A stretch of 64,000 nucleotides of DNA from Chamaecyparis obtusa (GCA_027943335.1 BSBK01001118.1:229501-293500), one strand, 5' to 3'. Positions 1 to 11,866 are shown, counted from the first letter of the stretch. Translations and numbers: made by a program. Notes: generated by a model not told the origin, from the sequence alone.

Positions 1-711
1 GGAGTTTGGGGAAATTTCTAATATGTATGGTTGGAGATAAACCAACAGGATGGGATTTAATTTTAATACAGGTAGAATTTGCATACAATAATTCTATCAA
101 GAGGAGCACTAGTAAATCACTAATCAAGATTGTATATGGAAGTAGTCCAAGAAATTATTTTGAGTTGAGGAAGATATACAAAGGATAAATAAGTAGTGTT
201 GAAGCTGAGGATTTTCTGAAATATTTGAAGAACATCCATGAGAAGGTGAGGAAGCACATTACCAAGATGAATATGTAGTATAAGGTTAAGGAAGATGGGA
301 AAAGGAGGCATAAGGAATTTTAGGTTGGGGATGAAGTCATGCTTCATTTGCGGAATGATTGATTTCTATTAGGTATATATAACAAGTTGAAAATGAAGAA
401 GTTTGGGTGGTGTAAGATACTGAAGAAGCATGATTCAGGAAATGCATATGAAGTAGAATTACCTACTAAGATGAATATTTCACCAGTATTTAACATTTCA
501 AATTTGATAGAGTATCATGAAGGGGGTGTTGAAGATGGGGTCACAGAAGAATAGTGGAGTATTCTAGCAACTACTTCAGCTACCAAGGAAATTTAGAATA
601 TACTAGATAGTCATGTTGGTAGAAGCACAAGGAAAATGACATATAAAGAAAATATGGTCAAATGGAAAGGATGACCTGTAGAAGATTCATCATGGCTGAC
701 AAGGGAGGAGG
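1..711 (+). pseudogene. gypsy-1 copy A: integrase C-terminal part and chromodomain (window-truncated)
   Basis: This is the 3' end of a Ty3/gypsy pol gene entering from outside the window. The reading begins in the integrase core just after the DDE glutamate region, with LGKFLICMVGDKPTGWD and VEFAYNNSI. It continues through the integrase tail (MNISPVFNISNL) to a chromodomain-like end with HVGRSTRKMTYKEN, KWKG and EDSSWLTREE at about 600-711. That order is the hallmark of chromoviruses, whose integrase chromodomain is thought to guide insertion into heterochromatin. The frame is broken by in-frame stops, for example a TAA at 186. The same segment occurs at 33917-34620 and differs by scattered substitutions. 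Not functional. Confidence 0.9.
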
Positions 712-781
712 TTAACTATCTTGGTTTTTCTCTACACACCTAAGACATGACAAGGTCACTTCTCAAATTACCCCGAGTGTC

Positions 782-824
782 TGATGCAAGAGCATCCTAG
801 GTGTAAGGGAAATCTTGCATCACC

Positions 825-855
<31 letters not shown>

Positions 856-1636
856 GGTTTCTTTTCAATAAGGGTTACCTTGTGCAGAGCTTCTATTTTT
901 GGAAATTTACTATTTTTAGTTAGTTTTTCATTTGAGCTCAAAATGGTCTATTTTCTTTCCAAAAGGTTCACTTTGGTCATATCAGCCTCTATGTAAAGTT
1001 TCATTTTCAAATCAAGTCTAGTTTTGAAGATATTGAAAATTTTTAGTATTGTCAGTAGGGTACAGAAACTTTGAACTCAATTTTGAAGGCTTTAGAGGAT
1101 CTAAATGGGGTCAAAATTTTAGCTAACTAGAGCTTGTGTGAATTAGGTGCTATAGAGAACTTTGCACCCTTTTCAAAATAGGGTCATAATAGTCAATCGG
1201 GTCAATAGGTGATGACTTATGGTCTCTAGAAGTTGGGCCACCTGAAATGGAAGAAAATGAATTTCCTTCAAAATTTCTTTTTGAGTTCTGAAAGTTGTTT
1301 GAGCTGACTCTAATGGTATAAAAATGAAAATAAAATAATTCTAGGGTTGGTCAGCCTTAATGGCTAAAATTCTAGAACCTTCCTGAGTAGTGGAAAATTA
1401 CCTATATAATGAAGGCCCATAATGTTGTCTAGGGCAGTTCTGGGTGATGATTGGAAGCTTTTTCTTAAAGAATATTGTAAGGAAAATACCCATGTGGCTT
1501 TACATATTCTAATTCTAAAATTTGTAATTCCACACTTCTAGAGATAATATGAAGCCCATTTTTTGTTCTTGCGAATTTATGTTGTGTCTCTATTTATGTT
1601 ATGTGTTTGTGGTATTAAGCGGAGAATCCTTCATCA
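782..1636 (+). repeat. gypsy-1 copy A 3' LTR
   Basis: Starts TGATGCAAGAGC and ends CTTCATCA, giving inverted termini TGATG/CATCA. It matches the 3' LTR at 34692-35615 along its length and the 5' LTR remnant at 29401-30044. A TATATAA box at 1403-1409 sits where an LTR promoter is expected. It is shorter than copy B mainly because the internal TA run is shorter. No strong polypurine tract touches the proposed start; the nearest purine run is AAGGGAGGAGG near 700, so the 5' edge could be up to about 70 bases further left. Confidence 0.85.
829..855. repeat. (TA)n microsatellite inside the LTR
   Basis: An uninterrupted TA run of about 13 units. The orthologous position in copy B (34738-34835) has about 49 units. 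Confidence 0.98.
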
Positions 1637-3585
1637 AATAATCCTTTAATAGAAAACTGAAACCCTCAATGAAAAATTACAAAATAATAAACATTTAAAG
1701 GAAATGGAAGACATTGAGACAATCATTGTTTAATTCCATCCCTGTACATAACAAGAAAGGAAGCAGTCTTGGTGAGCACAACATTGCCTGGAGGTTGCAG
1801 AGTAGATCCCAAATGGTTGCAAAACTAAGTTGAAGAAAAATGGTGGGAGAAGAAGGAAAACATTCTAATTTAGGGTTTGAGAATTGTGTATATATATACA
1901 TAGTTATGTATATGTATACATAATTATGTGTATATGTATGCAAATTTATGTATATGTGTACATAAGTATGTGTATATGTATACATATTTATGTATATGTA
2001 TACATATTTTTATTTTTATTTTCAGCAAAAGTGGACTAGCCATTGAATATAATTATGTATACATATTAGTAGTAAGAAAATGTAATTTCAATATTACAAA
2101 TTACAATGTACCTAACTGCAAGTGTTTATGCATATGGGCTTGTTTAATTGTTTCAATTTTGCATTGGGAAAGGGTAGACAATGAATCCCTTCTGTATATA
2201 TGCAATAGACATGGCTATAGTTAAAGTTATGTGTGTATCTATCTAGTAAAGATGGCTACATGTGTATGCATATGTATGTATGTAGTATACATGGCTACAT
2301 TCTCATTTTTATGTAGTTATGTATAGAATACACATATACATACATATGTATGTATACACTTATATACATTTTCAAGAAATGGAACGTATTTGAACAAATG
2401 ATGACAAAAGATACCAAAATGTAGGAATGTGAAAGCAAAATTCATCATTTTATTGCAACCCTTTATGCATACGGATAATCATTTAACAACAAAATAAAAA
2501 AATGACACAAGAAATGAAGATGTGTGAGATAAAATAGCACACATGGCTAGAACCATTTAATGTGACCCTTAACAAAAAATCATGTATACACACACATAAT
2601 TGTGTATACAAATGTACATAATTATGTGTACATATACATAATAAGCTATATATATACATATTTATGTATGCATACATTATGTTTTTATCCCCATAAGAAG
2701 AATTCATCATTTTATTGTAACCCTTTATGTAAACGAATAATCACTTAACAGTAAAATGAAACCCTTTATGTATACATATTTATGTATATGTATGCATATT
2801 TATGTATATGTATACATAATTATGTATACATATTATTAGTAAACTTTTTTAATGAAATGGAAAGCATTTGAAAAAATGATGACAGAAGAAACCACGATGC
2901 ATGAGATAAAACAGAAATAGATGATGGAGGATGTAACTATGATATGATTAAAAAAAATTATTGATGTTGTAACTCTGATTTTTCATGGTAATAAAATGAA
3001 TGAGGCTGCAGTTTATGTATTTGGAACCTATGATTACATATATACAAAATAACTTCATAGACAATAGTAAACTACTTCTTTAAATGACATTATCAGTACA
3101 AATAATTACAGGCTTTATAAACAGTATAAATGTTTTAGACCTTAAGATTACATAAACTTGATATAAAACATTAAATTTTCAAAATATTAATCTATTTCAT
3201 CAAATGAAAAAATTCTAAATTACTGTACCAACCTGGACAATATCACTATGATGATGATGGTGCATAAAATTCCCCCTCCACCTTTGAACTGTGCAGAGAA
3301 TATTTAGACAAAGAACAGATATAACTAGTATTTGTGGTAATGAAAATGAAGTTAAAAATTCTATTGGATATAATTTTGGGTTGAGATGCAGAGTGATAAT
3401 GTTTATGAGTATTTCATTGATGGAAACTCTATCAATTCTATCAGATTTGATGAATAGGTTGCAAATACCGATTGACTGGATGGATAGGAAAAGAAAACAT
3501 GCTAAGTCTTTTGACCGGTGAATAGGAGGGCAGTAAAAAAGATTATTTTTCATGGTGATCGAGATAGATGACACTCTTGGAAGAT
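1637..3585. other. Flank of gypsy-1 copy A, no gene seen; ATGTATAC-rich repeats; CACTA empty site
   Basis: AT-rich DNA with irregular runs of the self-complementary words GTATACAT and TATGTATATG (about 1886-2010, 2330-2360, 2580-2680 and 2760-2845). The whole stretch is repeated at 35616-36923 plus 52299-52854, so it was present before the duplication that made copies A and B. The word GATTACATATATAC at about 3032-3045 is the unoccupied target of the CACTA element inserted in copy B. A 125-codon minus-strand frame at 3215-3592 is shifted in copy B by a small insertion, so I do not call it a gene. Confidence 0.8.
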
Positions 3586-3823
3586 TTACCAACTATCTTG
3601 AAGATTTGAAACCATCCTTCAATCATCTCTTCATTGACTTCCTAAAATTTATGGAAAAGGCTTAGTTACCCCTTGTAGCCCTATCCAAACAGAAAAACTA
3701 GATTATCTCACAAATTTGGTTAAGGACCCCCAAATCTAAACTAGGACCCAGATACCCTTTTTAGAAAAATTAAATATTTTCAAGGTGAGCAGTCTCCAAG
3801 TCATCCATACAACACCTTTCCAG
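3586..3823 (-). repeat. Distal piece of gypsy-2 3' LTR
   Basis: Aligns by eye with 27232-27472 of the 5' LTR (shared words TTACCAACTATCTTG, AGATTATCTCACAAATTT, TCCAAGTCATCC). Its right end TCCAG is the left target-site duplication of the Tat-like element. It abuts the duplicated segment copy A at a junction with no LTR terminus, so it is truncated. Confidence 0.88.
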
Positions 3824-4011
3824 TGTATGCAAATTAGATGTCTAACAACTAGAAATGATAAATTAACTATTTAAGCCAATGAATCTATATAATGCAAACA
3901 CAATGAAGAATGCAAAGTAACTATGAAATGATGAAACTAATTTAATTACCTTCACCTACCATGCAGCTTGTCTCCATTGTCCTCCTAGCTTTGATTTCTT
4001 GAAGATGTTGA
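3824..4011 (-). repeat. Tat-1 3' LTR remnant
   Basis: Matches the first 188 bases of 20322-21492 almost base for base (for example TAGAAATGATAAATTAAC, CTTGTCTCCATTGTCC). Homology stops abruptly at GAAGATGTTGA, so about 980 bp of the LTR has been lost. 4012-4175 between this and the PMD ORF shows nothing I recognise. Confidence 0.88.
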
Positions 4012-4175
4012 CCAGTCTTGAACATAGATAATTGATAGAATCATCTTTTGAAACACATGATAAGAACATGTTTATATTTGATATGATAGGATAGATAGAT
4101 TGATAGATTAGTTTATCAAAATTTGATATGTTGATTGTTTGTTGACTTGAATAGGAGGATATCACAGATAGTCTG

Positions 4176-6299
4176 ATGTCACGGGAGAGATACCCTGTGA
4201 CTCAAAATCTGAGACCGGCGTTGTTGGAGACAGATAGACTGTTGATTGGAGCATCCGAATTATATTATGTGATTTACACACCTGAGATTCAGGTGAATCT
4301 GAGTATAATGACAGCATTAGTAGAGCGATGGCACTCGGAGATGAGTACCTTCCATCTTCTGACAAGGGAGATGACAGTGACACTAGAGGATGTATATCGC
4401 ATCCTCCGGCTTCCCATCACAAGAGAGTTGGTACAGTATGATCAGCACGGCGGAGTGACGGAGTGCAGAGCCATCTTCTGTAATGATGATATAGAGGATG
4501 GAGAGATCAGCTGGGAGGATATGGTTGACTTGTATGATCCTTTACCAGTAGTGCTAGCAGGAGCGATTGGGGGATTTGTATGCCCTGATTGTAGATTACA
4601 TGGATTTGTACTTGGATGGGGCCGCACATTACAGCGAATGATGGAGGGAACCTGATATGCTTGGGGGGGGTGTTTGTTAGCACATCTTTATCATGACATG
4701 CATCAGGTGGTGTACCATAGGGGTGCATCATTATCAGTAGGTGTGACACTGCTCCATGTTTGGGCATGGGAGCATATTGCAGTTACTCAACTAGTGGCTA
4801 TCAGATTTTGGGGCGCAGGGCAGCCCTATATTCATTTATACTCCTTAGTTTTGTCTCAGGCAAAATAGGGCCACTTAGAGTTTTGGCGGTATACCTTTGA
4901 CACACTAGACATAGTGACATGGAGACCCTACCTAGGGTGTGAGCCATGGGATGATGAGCGGCAGCTTGGTTTTTGTTTTGAGTCACGGTGGTTGATAGGA
5001 CGAACACCATTTATCATTGAGCGATAGTTGGTTAGTCGGGTCCTGCGACAGTTTGGTAGGATACAGGGCATGTCGTAGGGAGTTACAAAGCATTCTCACA
5101 CGCATCAGGAGAGATGAGACTGGGGGCCCATGGCATCATTTGATGTTGCTCAGCAGGAGTTTTTGGATGCCCCATTTTAGGCATGGTTGATGAGACCGAT
5201 GATGGTAGACCTAGGGATGACTGCTGATTTGGAGAAGTTTTTGAGGGATTTTCTAGTTTCATGGATTATAGATCTAGCAACGAGGGCTCCAAAGAGAGAT
5301 CCAACAAAGAGACAATGGGGGAGACTCCGAGGGAGAGATAGACGGGGATGAGGGAGATGAGATGGCTGTGACGGTGGAGGAGATGGAGGAGGAGATGATG
5401 GTGGAGATGGAGGGAGAGGGGATAGGGCAGGACCATGGATGAGAGGAGGTGGTGTGAGGTAGAGAGGACTAATATCACCTCCAGCTAGATAGGGATGGAG
5501 ATAGCCTCTAGCACAACCAACTGCAGGAGTGCGACTATAGGTACCAGTCCCTCCGACACAGATTCCAGTTGCCCCAGTATAGAGACTAGCTGCACTAGTA
5601 CAGGTGCCATAGGTACAGAGGTAGGGACAAGATGAGGTAGATGTTTTACTAGCATAGGGTGGTGTGGTACAGGGTGGTTAGGTCTAGGATGATATACAGG
5701 ATGAGGCTGACGCTGAGATGCCGAATGTACAAGCATAAGATGAGCAGGCAGACATCGGGGGATAGGATCCCTATTTACAGAGAGATGCGGCAGAGGAGGA
5801 GCTAGATATTGATGCATTGCTAGTCTGACTAGCAGTTACATAGGTACAGGAAGACTGGGTTCCAGGTCTAGAGAGGTGCATTGAGAGGCTAGAGCATTAG
5901 ATGGATGTCTTGAGACATGAGTGGGATGCAGTGATTGAGAGACTCGGGGAGTCTGAGATGCTACTAGATGAGTTATAGAGGAAAAAGGACCTAGGTCCCC
6001 ATGGAGATATCGTGAGAGCCATGATACATGCCAGGAAGGAGATATCCTATTGGTGAGAGGCATACAGATAGGTAGTCCTGAGGGATCAGGATGATAGTGC
6101 ATGATAGAGGAGCACCAACTGGTGGAGAAGGTGTGTCATCACACCCTCTGAGAGCACTGACAGGTTCAGGAGGTCAGGGTGGATCCTTAGCATCAGGGAG
6201 TTTAGTAGCATAGGGCCACATTGCATCTCGTAGACAGCGACAAATAAAGTCTGGAGGCAGTGGTTCATAGATGTTGAGAGAGCATTGTATACACTATTG
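4176..6299 (+). pseudogene. Antisense extra ORF of Tat-1: plant mobile domain (PMD) protein
   Basis: The reading from 4176 keeps one frame through several nonsense codons (TGA about 4653, TAG about 4866, TAG about 5025). It shows the plant mobile domain pattern seen in MAIN/MAIL1-like proteins and in transposons: VERWHSEMSTFHLLTREMTV then TLEDVYRILRLPI (about residues 48-92), DCRLHGFVLGW, the LLAHLYHDMHQVV stretch, WEHIAVTQ, WRPYLGCEPWDDE and RWLIGRTPFIIER followed by RVLRQFGRIQG. After about 5150 the product becomes G/A-rich and low in complexity. It then has a likely coiled-coil C-terminus (LERCIERLEHQMDVLRHEWD, about 5868-6000). Lying antisense between integrase and LTR, it fits the extra ORFs known from Tat elements. 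PMD function in retrotransposons is not established. 4176 is the first ATG ahead of the domain. Confidence 0.82.
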
Positions 6300-7034
6300 T
6301 ACCATTATGATTCATTGTATCATTACATTTTCACTTGATGGACACTGACTATGGACACATTGTTATTGATTTATATCATTGGACATTCGGATAGTTTTGT
6401 TGTTTTATGGACTTTATATGATGGATGCTATATGATTGACTCTATATATACAGTGATGCAGTTCTATCATGATTTTCTTTGATGATTTATATACATGTGT
6501 GTACTGACATATGCAAGATGTGATGATTTACTTTAATATGCATTGATTGCATTTGCCTTGCCTGGTGAAAATAACTCCATTATGTCCTCTAAGAGTCATG
6601 ACTATCATAGATCCACTTCCCAAACTAGGTCAAGGACATGCCCCCAGCTAGGTGATGGACTGACTTATTATGGATGAAGAAAGACGCAACAAGACTAGGA
6701 TGAAGACCATGACAAAAGATCAAGCTATGATGGGATTTTATTACGAATAGATACAATGGATGGTGTATGAACTGGCCATTTTATTATGATATATACATGG
6801 TGGGGACAAGGATTGAGTAACTTTTTTATTGTGGATATATACAATGAATGGACACACTAGAAGAATCCTAATAGATAGAGGAGCTAACTTGTCACACATA
6901 GCGCCTGTTTCCAGGTTTTCACCATATGCTTTTATTGCAGTTTTTCTTTTGATTTTGTGATTTTTTTGTATTTTTGATTATTTTTATTTGCAGAATATAT
7001 ATACAGAGTATATACATGCCCCTTACATTGAGAT
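6300..7034. other. Tat-1 spacer between antisense ORF and integrase tail
   Basis: AT-rich, no coding signal on either strand. It contains TGTTTCCAGGTTTTCAC at 6906-6922, which recurs at 54877-54893 just beyond the integrase end of the second Tat-like element. It is therefore a conserved 3' non-coding piece of this family. Confidence 0.65.
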
Positions 7035-7165
7035 TTTAGGGATAGAACTTCTTAAGATGGATGCTATTAAGAGGTTCATCCAAGGGATCCCCTTCAGGTG
7101 TAGATAACTGATAGGCTCCAGAACCATAGACTGTTGTAATCACAAAAGGTCCTAACCAATTAGGT
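7035..7165 (-). pseudogene. Tat-1 integrase C-terminal tail, fused by deletion
   Basis: On the minus strand this reads NWLGPFVITTVYGSGAYQLS, then LDEPLNSIHLKKFYP and a stop. This is the typical end of Tat/Ogre-type integrases (GPY...GAY...L...PxN...LKxYYP). A parallel end, GAYQLSTPKDKPLNDPIN, is at 55045-55130 in the second element. It directly follows the G-patch reading frame, so RT, RNase H and the catalytic core of integrase are missing. The junction lies at about 7160-7170. Confidence 0.87.
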
Positions 7166-7520
7166 CATAGACAACATCAACTCCTATTTCTTCAGTATAA
7201 TCAGATAAGGAATCCCATTCATAATCATTAGAATCAGAATCATCATTATCTTCAAGTCTATCAATGATTCTTTGAGCTATCCTTTGTTTCCTTGGATCTA
7301 CATACATACCATGCTTTCTAAATTGTAAGGTAGGAGCTTTAGATGTCTCATGAAAAGGTGGTATTTTTTCTTTTCCTTTTGGTTCTTGTGGTTCTTCACC
7401 TTTATATCCTAATCCTGTAGTGTCTCTTTGATAATTGGGATTTTGCAAAATTGGTTTTATAACACCTTCTCTTTGTAACCCTAGAGGTCCAGCACCTTGA
7501 TATCCCATCTTTTGTAGCAA
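7152..7520 (-). pseudogene. Tat-1 G-patch domain between protease and the lost RT
   Basis: A 122-codon minus-strand reading contains MLQKMGYQGAGPLGLQREG and a further GLGYKGEE. This glycine-rich pattern is the G-patch (D111) RNA/protein-interaction motif that some plant Tat-type and retroviral polyproteins carry between protease and RT. The acidic tail DRLEDNDDSDSNDYEWD precedes the deletion junction. It is separated from the protease reading by a short stretch with a stop (7521-7583), so the polyprotein is no longer continuous. Confidence 0.78.
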
Positions 7521-7583
7521 AGTATACCCTTTTCCATAAACATCAGGTGATATACATTCATGTTTAATATCCTCTTCAATCTT

Positions 7584-8282
7584 CTATGTCTTTAGCCAAT
7601 AATTTGCATTACGCTCAGCTGCCTCTTTGGATATTGTGCCCCCACTTATAAATGTGTTATAAACAAGTGTGGAAGGGGGTTTTGATTGTTGTTTAGTGAT
7701 CAAAGATCTACCATATGATTTGGGAGATAAAGATAACTCAGTGATACAAAGAGTTTGACCTAAAGTATATTCTCCCATACTTTTTTCTTTGATGTCTATC
7801 TTGATCCCATCTAATTTAGAAGTTGATGCTATATTACTAGGGTCACTGGGTGTAGTTGCAGAAGATCCAGTACGATTATAGGGAACCAAAGAATCAGAAA
7901 TCTTCACATTGCTACAATATTGAAAATGATTAGAATCCCCTTTGACAGTGATCTCCTGACCATTGTGAGGGAATTTTATACATTGCTGATAAGTTGATGG
8001 CACAGCTTGCATGGAATGAATCCATGGTCTTCCCAAAAGAATATTATAAGCTAGATCCATGTCCAGAACTTGACAAGATACATCTTGGACAATAGGACCA
8101 ATTCTAATTGGAAGAACAACAGACCCCTTGGATGATCTCTCTTCCTCATGATAAGCTTTTATTGTGATTTTCCTTTTTGGATCAATGGAATTCTCAGAAA
8201 ATCCTAATGCAAAGACTAACTTTAACATGTAGATATTCAAGCCAACTCCCCCATCTATTAATACTCTTTTAATCTTGTGATT
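7584..8282 (-). pseudogene. Tat-1 retropepsin-like aspartic protease
   Basis: The minus-strand reading contains KRVLIDGGVGLNIYMLKL followed by VSCQVLDMDLAYNILLGRPW. This is the layout of retropepsins of Tat-type elements: catalytic D-[ST/G]-G loop, then a hydrophobic flap region, then ILGRPW. The active-site triad reads DGG (plus strand 8247-8255), a variant also found in relatives, so it is not certainly inactivating. A TAG at the upstream edge (LV*NHK) separates it from gag. About 218 codons are open after that. Confidence 0.8.
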
Positions 8283-10492
8283 CTAAACAAGGACTTCGAT
8301 ATGTGAGGGAGCATTATGAGGTTGGGTAATGGCTAAATCATCAATTTCAGTAAAGGACAAATAGTGTGGGTTTGTTAAATGGCCCACCATAGCTTGAAAT
8401 TGATCAGGATCTAGAGTGGTTGGAACCTGGGTCTCTAAGAGAGCTTTTTCAAGGATATCTTTGTGAGATGGGGAAAGACACAAAAGCTCTAAGATGGATA
8501 TCTGGGTAGGTGTTTTCTTGAGTTGTTCCAAAAGATTGTACTGGTTGGAAGTATTTGGGATAGACTTTGGGACATAAATGGACTTATTTTGTGTAGTTCT
8601 TGGTTTAGACTGGACTCCTTGAAGAGTAACTTTGGCTTGAGCATGAGTAGTTGCTTGGACTGGTTGACTCTCTGATTTTTCTTTGATGGTAATAACATTG
8701 GCATAATACATAGAAGGATGACATTTAGAAATGTTACCAACATATCGATAGGGAGTGGAATTATAATTAGCTTGATTGTCACCCTTAGTGTTGGAAGAAC
8801 CCCCTTTTTCATGCTCAGGAGGTGGATCTTTGAAAGCTGTATGTGATTCGTTTGAGACATGTCTGTCAACACCAATTTCACTGCTTTCGATTAAATCTTG
8901 GATTACATTTTTGAGTCTTTTGCAATCATTTGTTTTATGTCCTCTGCCTCTGTGAAATTCACAATAATCATTCTCATTCCACCAAGAAGGCTTTACTCTA
9001 GGTTCAAAATCTTTCATTTCAAGAAGTGTAATGAGTTTCTTTGTGATTAACTTCCGTAATGCTGATTCGAGAGATCCCCCAAAGGAGTAAAGTTTCTTCG
9101 AGGTGACATAAAAGGCAATCTTGGTTTAGATGAATCCTTGTTGGTATTTTGATTTGATGATTGATTATTGTAAGTTCCTTGAGTAGCATTGGCCTGACTG
9201 GTGAGACTAAGAAGGGGTTGTGTTGGTTTGACATTACGAATATCAACAATCCCATCATTGACAATGTTTTTGTTTTTATTCCAAAACTTTGATTTGTCAT
9301 TGTTGTAGTTGTTGGAATTGGAATTTGAGGATCCAACATTGTCTTTAGAATAAAGTTTGATCTCACCTTTTCTGACCATAGCTTCCTCGATCTTGATACC
9401 ATTTTCTATGAGCTTATTGAAATTTGGTGGACATTGCAATTGTAACCTATAACTCATTTCTAGTGTAAGGTTATGCACAAAAATATCCATCTTTTCTTGT
9501 TTAGGAATCATTCATGGATATTTAGAAAACAATTGACGCCATCTTTTCAAAAAAGTAAGGAAAGGTTCTCCATTCTTTTGATGTGCATTGCAAAGATCAA
9601 GCATAGTGACCTCATGTTTGATGTTATATGAATAATGAGTCACAAATTTGTCAAGAATCTCATTGAAAGATTTGATGCTGGGGGGAAGTTTAGAGAACCA
9701 TTCCATGGCTTGTCCTCCTAAACTTCATGGAAATAGTCGCATAAGATAAGTGTCATTGTGAGAAACTTCAATACAAGTAGCACAAAACTCATGAATATGG
9801 TCTTGTGGATCCGAATTCCCTTTGTATTTGTCAAATTTTGGTACCTCAAAATGAGGAGGGAATGGAATCATTGCTAAATTCTTATCAAAAGGATAAGGAC
9901 ATATATCATCCAAGGAATACTTCTTTGTTGATGATCTAGTTTGGATGTCATGGATTTGTTGTTGAAGCATTTGGATTTGTTGTAGGATGGGATCCAAAGA
10001 TGCTGTGTTTCCTTGAGAATTTTGGGAAACATTGTTGTGAGAAGCATTTTTTTGTAAAGCATGATTTTGCTGATCATTTAGAGAAATAGTGTGTTGTTCA
10101 TGACTATGAGAAGCATTGGATTGCTGATTGGTTTCCTTTGCTCCGTGAGTATCTTGAGAACCTTTAGGAATTTGTTGATTATTTGTGTGAGCTGGTTCTC
10201 TAAGATAAGAAACATCAAAATCACTTGGTAACTTAGCTCCTTGTTGAGCAAGCATGAGGAAATACATCTCTTTATCCAAACCTACAAGTCTTTCCATGAC
10301 ATGATAAAATTGAGGATCTTGTGAAGCTTCCCTAAGTTCGTCATTGGTGGGTTCATCAATGGATGTAAAAAGTGAAGTTTTCTTAGGAGCTTCGGGCCAA
10401 GGATTTTCTTCATTGCTGGTATTGCCTTCCATCTTGTCTAGGGATTCTGGATTGGTGGCTTGTTTAAGTTTCTGAGATCGAGTTTGAACCAC
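8283..10492 (-). pseudogene. Tat-1 gag
   Basis: Read on the minus strand, gag begins MVQTRSQKLKQATNPESL and runs through a Gln/His/Asn-rich linker to the capsid region (FPPHFEVPKFDKYKGNSDPQ, EWFSKLPPSIKSFNEIL, FLTFLKRWRQLFSKYP). A zinc-knuckle-like motif follows, CEFHRGRGHKTNDCKRLK, with the C-x2-H-x4-H-x4-C spacing usual for Tat/Ogre gag. Stops near 9725 (after MRLFP) and 9512, and a frame change near 9019-9047, break it. The order gag, protease, G-patch places the element in the Tat branch. The product would have been a virus-like-particle capsid protein. Confidence 0.88.
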
Positions 10493-11344
10493 AAAATTGA
10501 AAGAATTGATTGTGGGATGAAAGATTTTTAATGAGAAGATATGGAAAGTGATTGATAGAAAAGATATTGAACTGTGTTGAAAAGTGATAAGACAACTTCA
10601 TAAACTCTAAGGCAATAGGAGGTATAGATCTCACTATGATATGACAAAGAGAAATCAAGAGATAATAACCTAAGCAAGTTTGATGATTAAGGATGATATA
10701 TCCTGATATGGTAAACTCACAAAGATCAAAATCTAATGGATAAGATAATGTTTCAACACAAAATCAAAAATTTCAAAGATTTGGAAGAAAAAAGATTTCA
10801 TGAATCTTGATGAAGGAATGATGAAAAGTAATGAATGGTCAAACTAAAGATCAAAGGTTTGTGTAACTTGACTGTTTCTCTAGAATCTTACTAAGGACAA
10901 AAATGGGTATCTGAAAAAGTGATTTTGAAAATTACAAAGTTTGTGAAAATGCTCATTGTTGTAAATGTGCAACAACAAATGCGCAGGACAGATTGATCAA
11001 TGTGCAACAAAATTAAACAGATGCACAGCAATATGTAACAAATGCGACTGGTAATAATCAAAAGCACAGACAGTCTAAACAGATGCGCAACAAATTTTGA
11101 TAAATGCGTAGCAAACTTGATCAAATGCGCAGAAAGATGTGATATATGCGCAGGTGTTGAAATTTTGATCTAAATTGAAATGTTTTGGATTTTCCTGGTG
11201 TTGGCTGGTTTTGTTTTTTTTGTTTTTTTATTTTTTTTTGGCAAAGTGAAAAATGCATAAACACATGCACACAAGATAGAAATGATATTAATCTGACTAT
11301 GCTAATATGAATGCACAAACACGCTTACAATCCTATGGTTGGCA
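10493..11344 (-). other. Tat-1 leader, gag-proximal part, with TGCGCAT repeats
   Basis: No gene. 10965-11155 holds degenerate repeats of ATGCGCAG/ATGTGCAA spaced about 15-30 bases. The same words recur at 19930-20245 on the far side of the copia insertion, which supports these two stretches being one interrupted leader. Confidence 0.7.
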
Positions 11345-11349
11345 AGGAC

Positions 11350-11768
11350 TGTTAGCTTGTGGTGACTAATCAGGAAAGTACTATCCAAGAAAGTACCGTA
11401 CACTTTTCCTCCCGTAAATTTTTTTTTGAGGCCGACTACTTTTCGGTTATTTGGGCTGACTAATTATAACTCATTCTAACCCTAAAGCAGGAAAAATATT
11501 GTATAATATGGCTTAGGGTTAGGGATTTTTCATTATGTATGATTTTAGTACTTGCAGCAGAATTGGGCTTTAAGGGATTACGGATTGTAATTAGGTTGTA
11601 ATCACTAGATAATAATAATATTAGACTCATTGTTGGTGGATGTAGCCTAGGGATTGGGTGAACCACGTTAAATCTGTGTGTCTTGTGTTCTATTCTGTGT
11701 GGTTTATTATTTTCTGATATTAGTTATATTTGCACATAATTGTTATTTCTGCCTTGTTAATCCTAACA
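11350..11768 (+). repeat. copia 5' LTR and adjoining PBS
   Basis: 419 bp, TGTTAGC...CCTAACA. The PBS-like sequence TGGTATCAAAG starts at 11771, two bases after the LTR, and resembles the complement of the initiator methionine tRNA 3' end. It lacks the GC-rich 95-bp block that the 3' LTR has. Confidence 0.95.
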
Positions 11769-11866
11769 AGTGGTATCAAAGTGAGGTAATTTTGTTCATT
11801 CTTTCATCTATTCTCTGAAGCAGGTCTCACGAGTTAGTGGGAGAGTCTCTCGGTTAAGTGGGAGAA

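Noticed and set aside
3215..3592. 125-codon minus-strand reading frame in the copy A flank
   Set aside because: The duplicate at 52482-52844 is shifted by a small insertion and the protein matches nothing I know. It also overlaps a plus-strand frame of similar length.
5266..6268. Several minus-strand frames rich in His, Leu and Pro
   Set aside because: They are antisense shadows of the plant mobile domain ORF, whose plus-strand frame carries the recognisable motifs.
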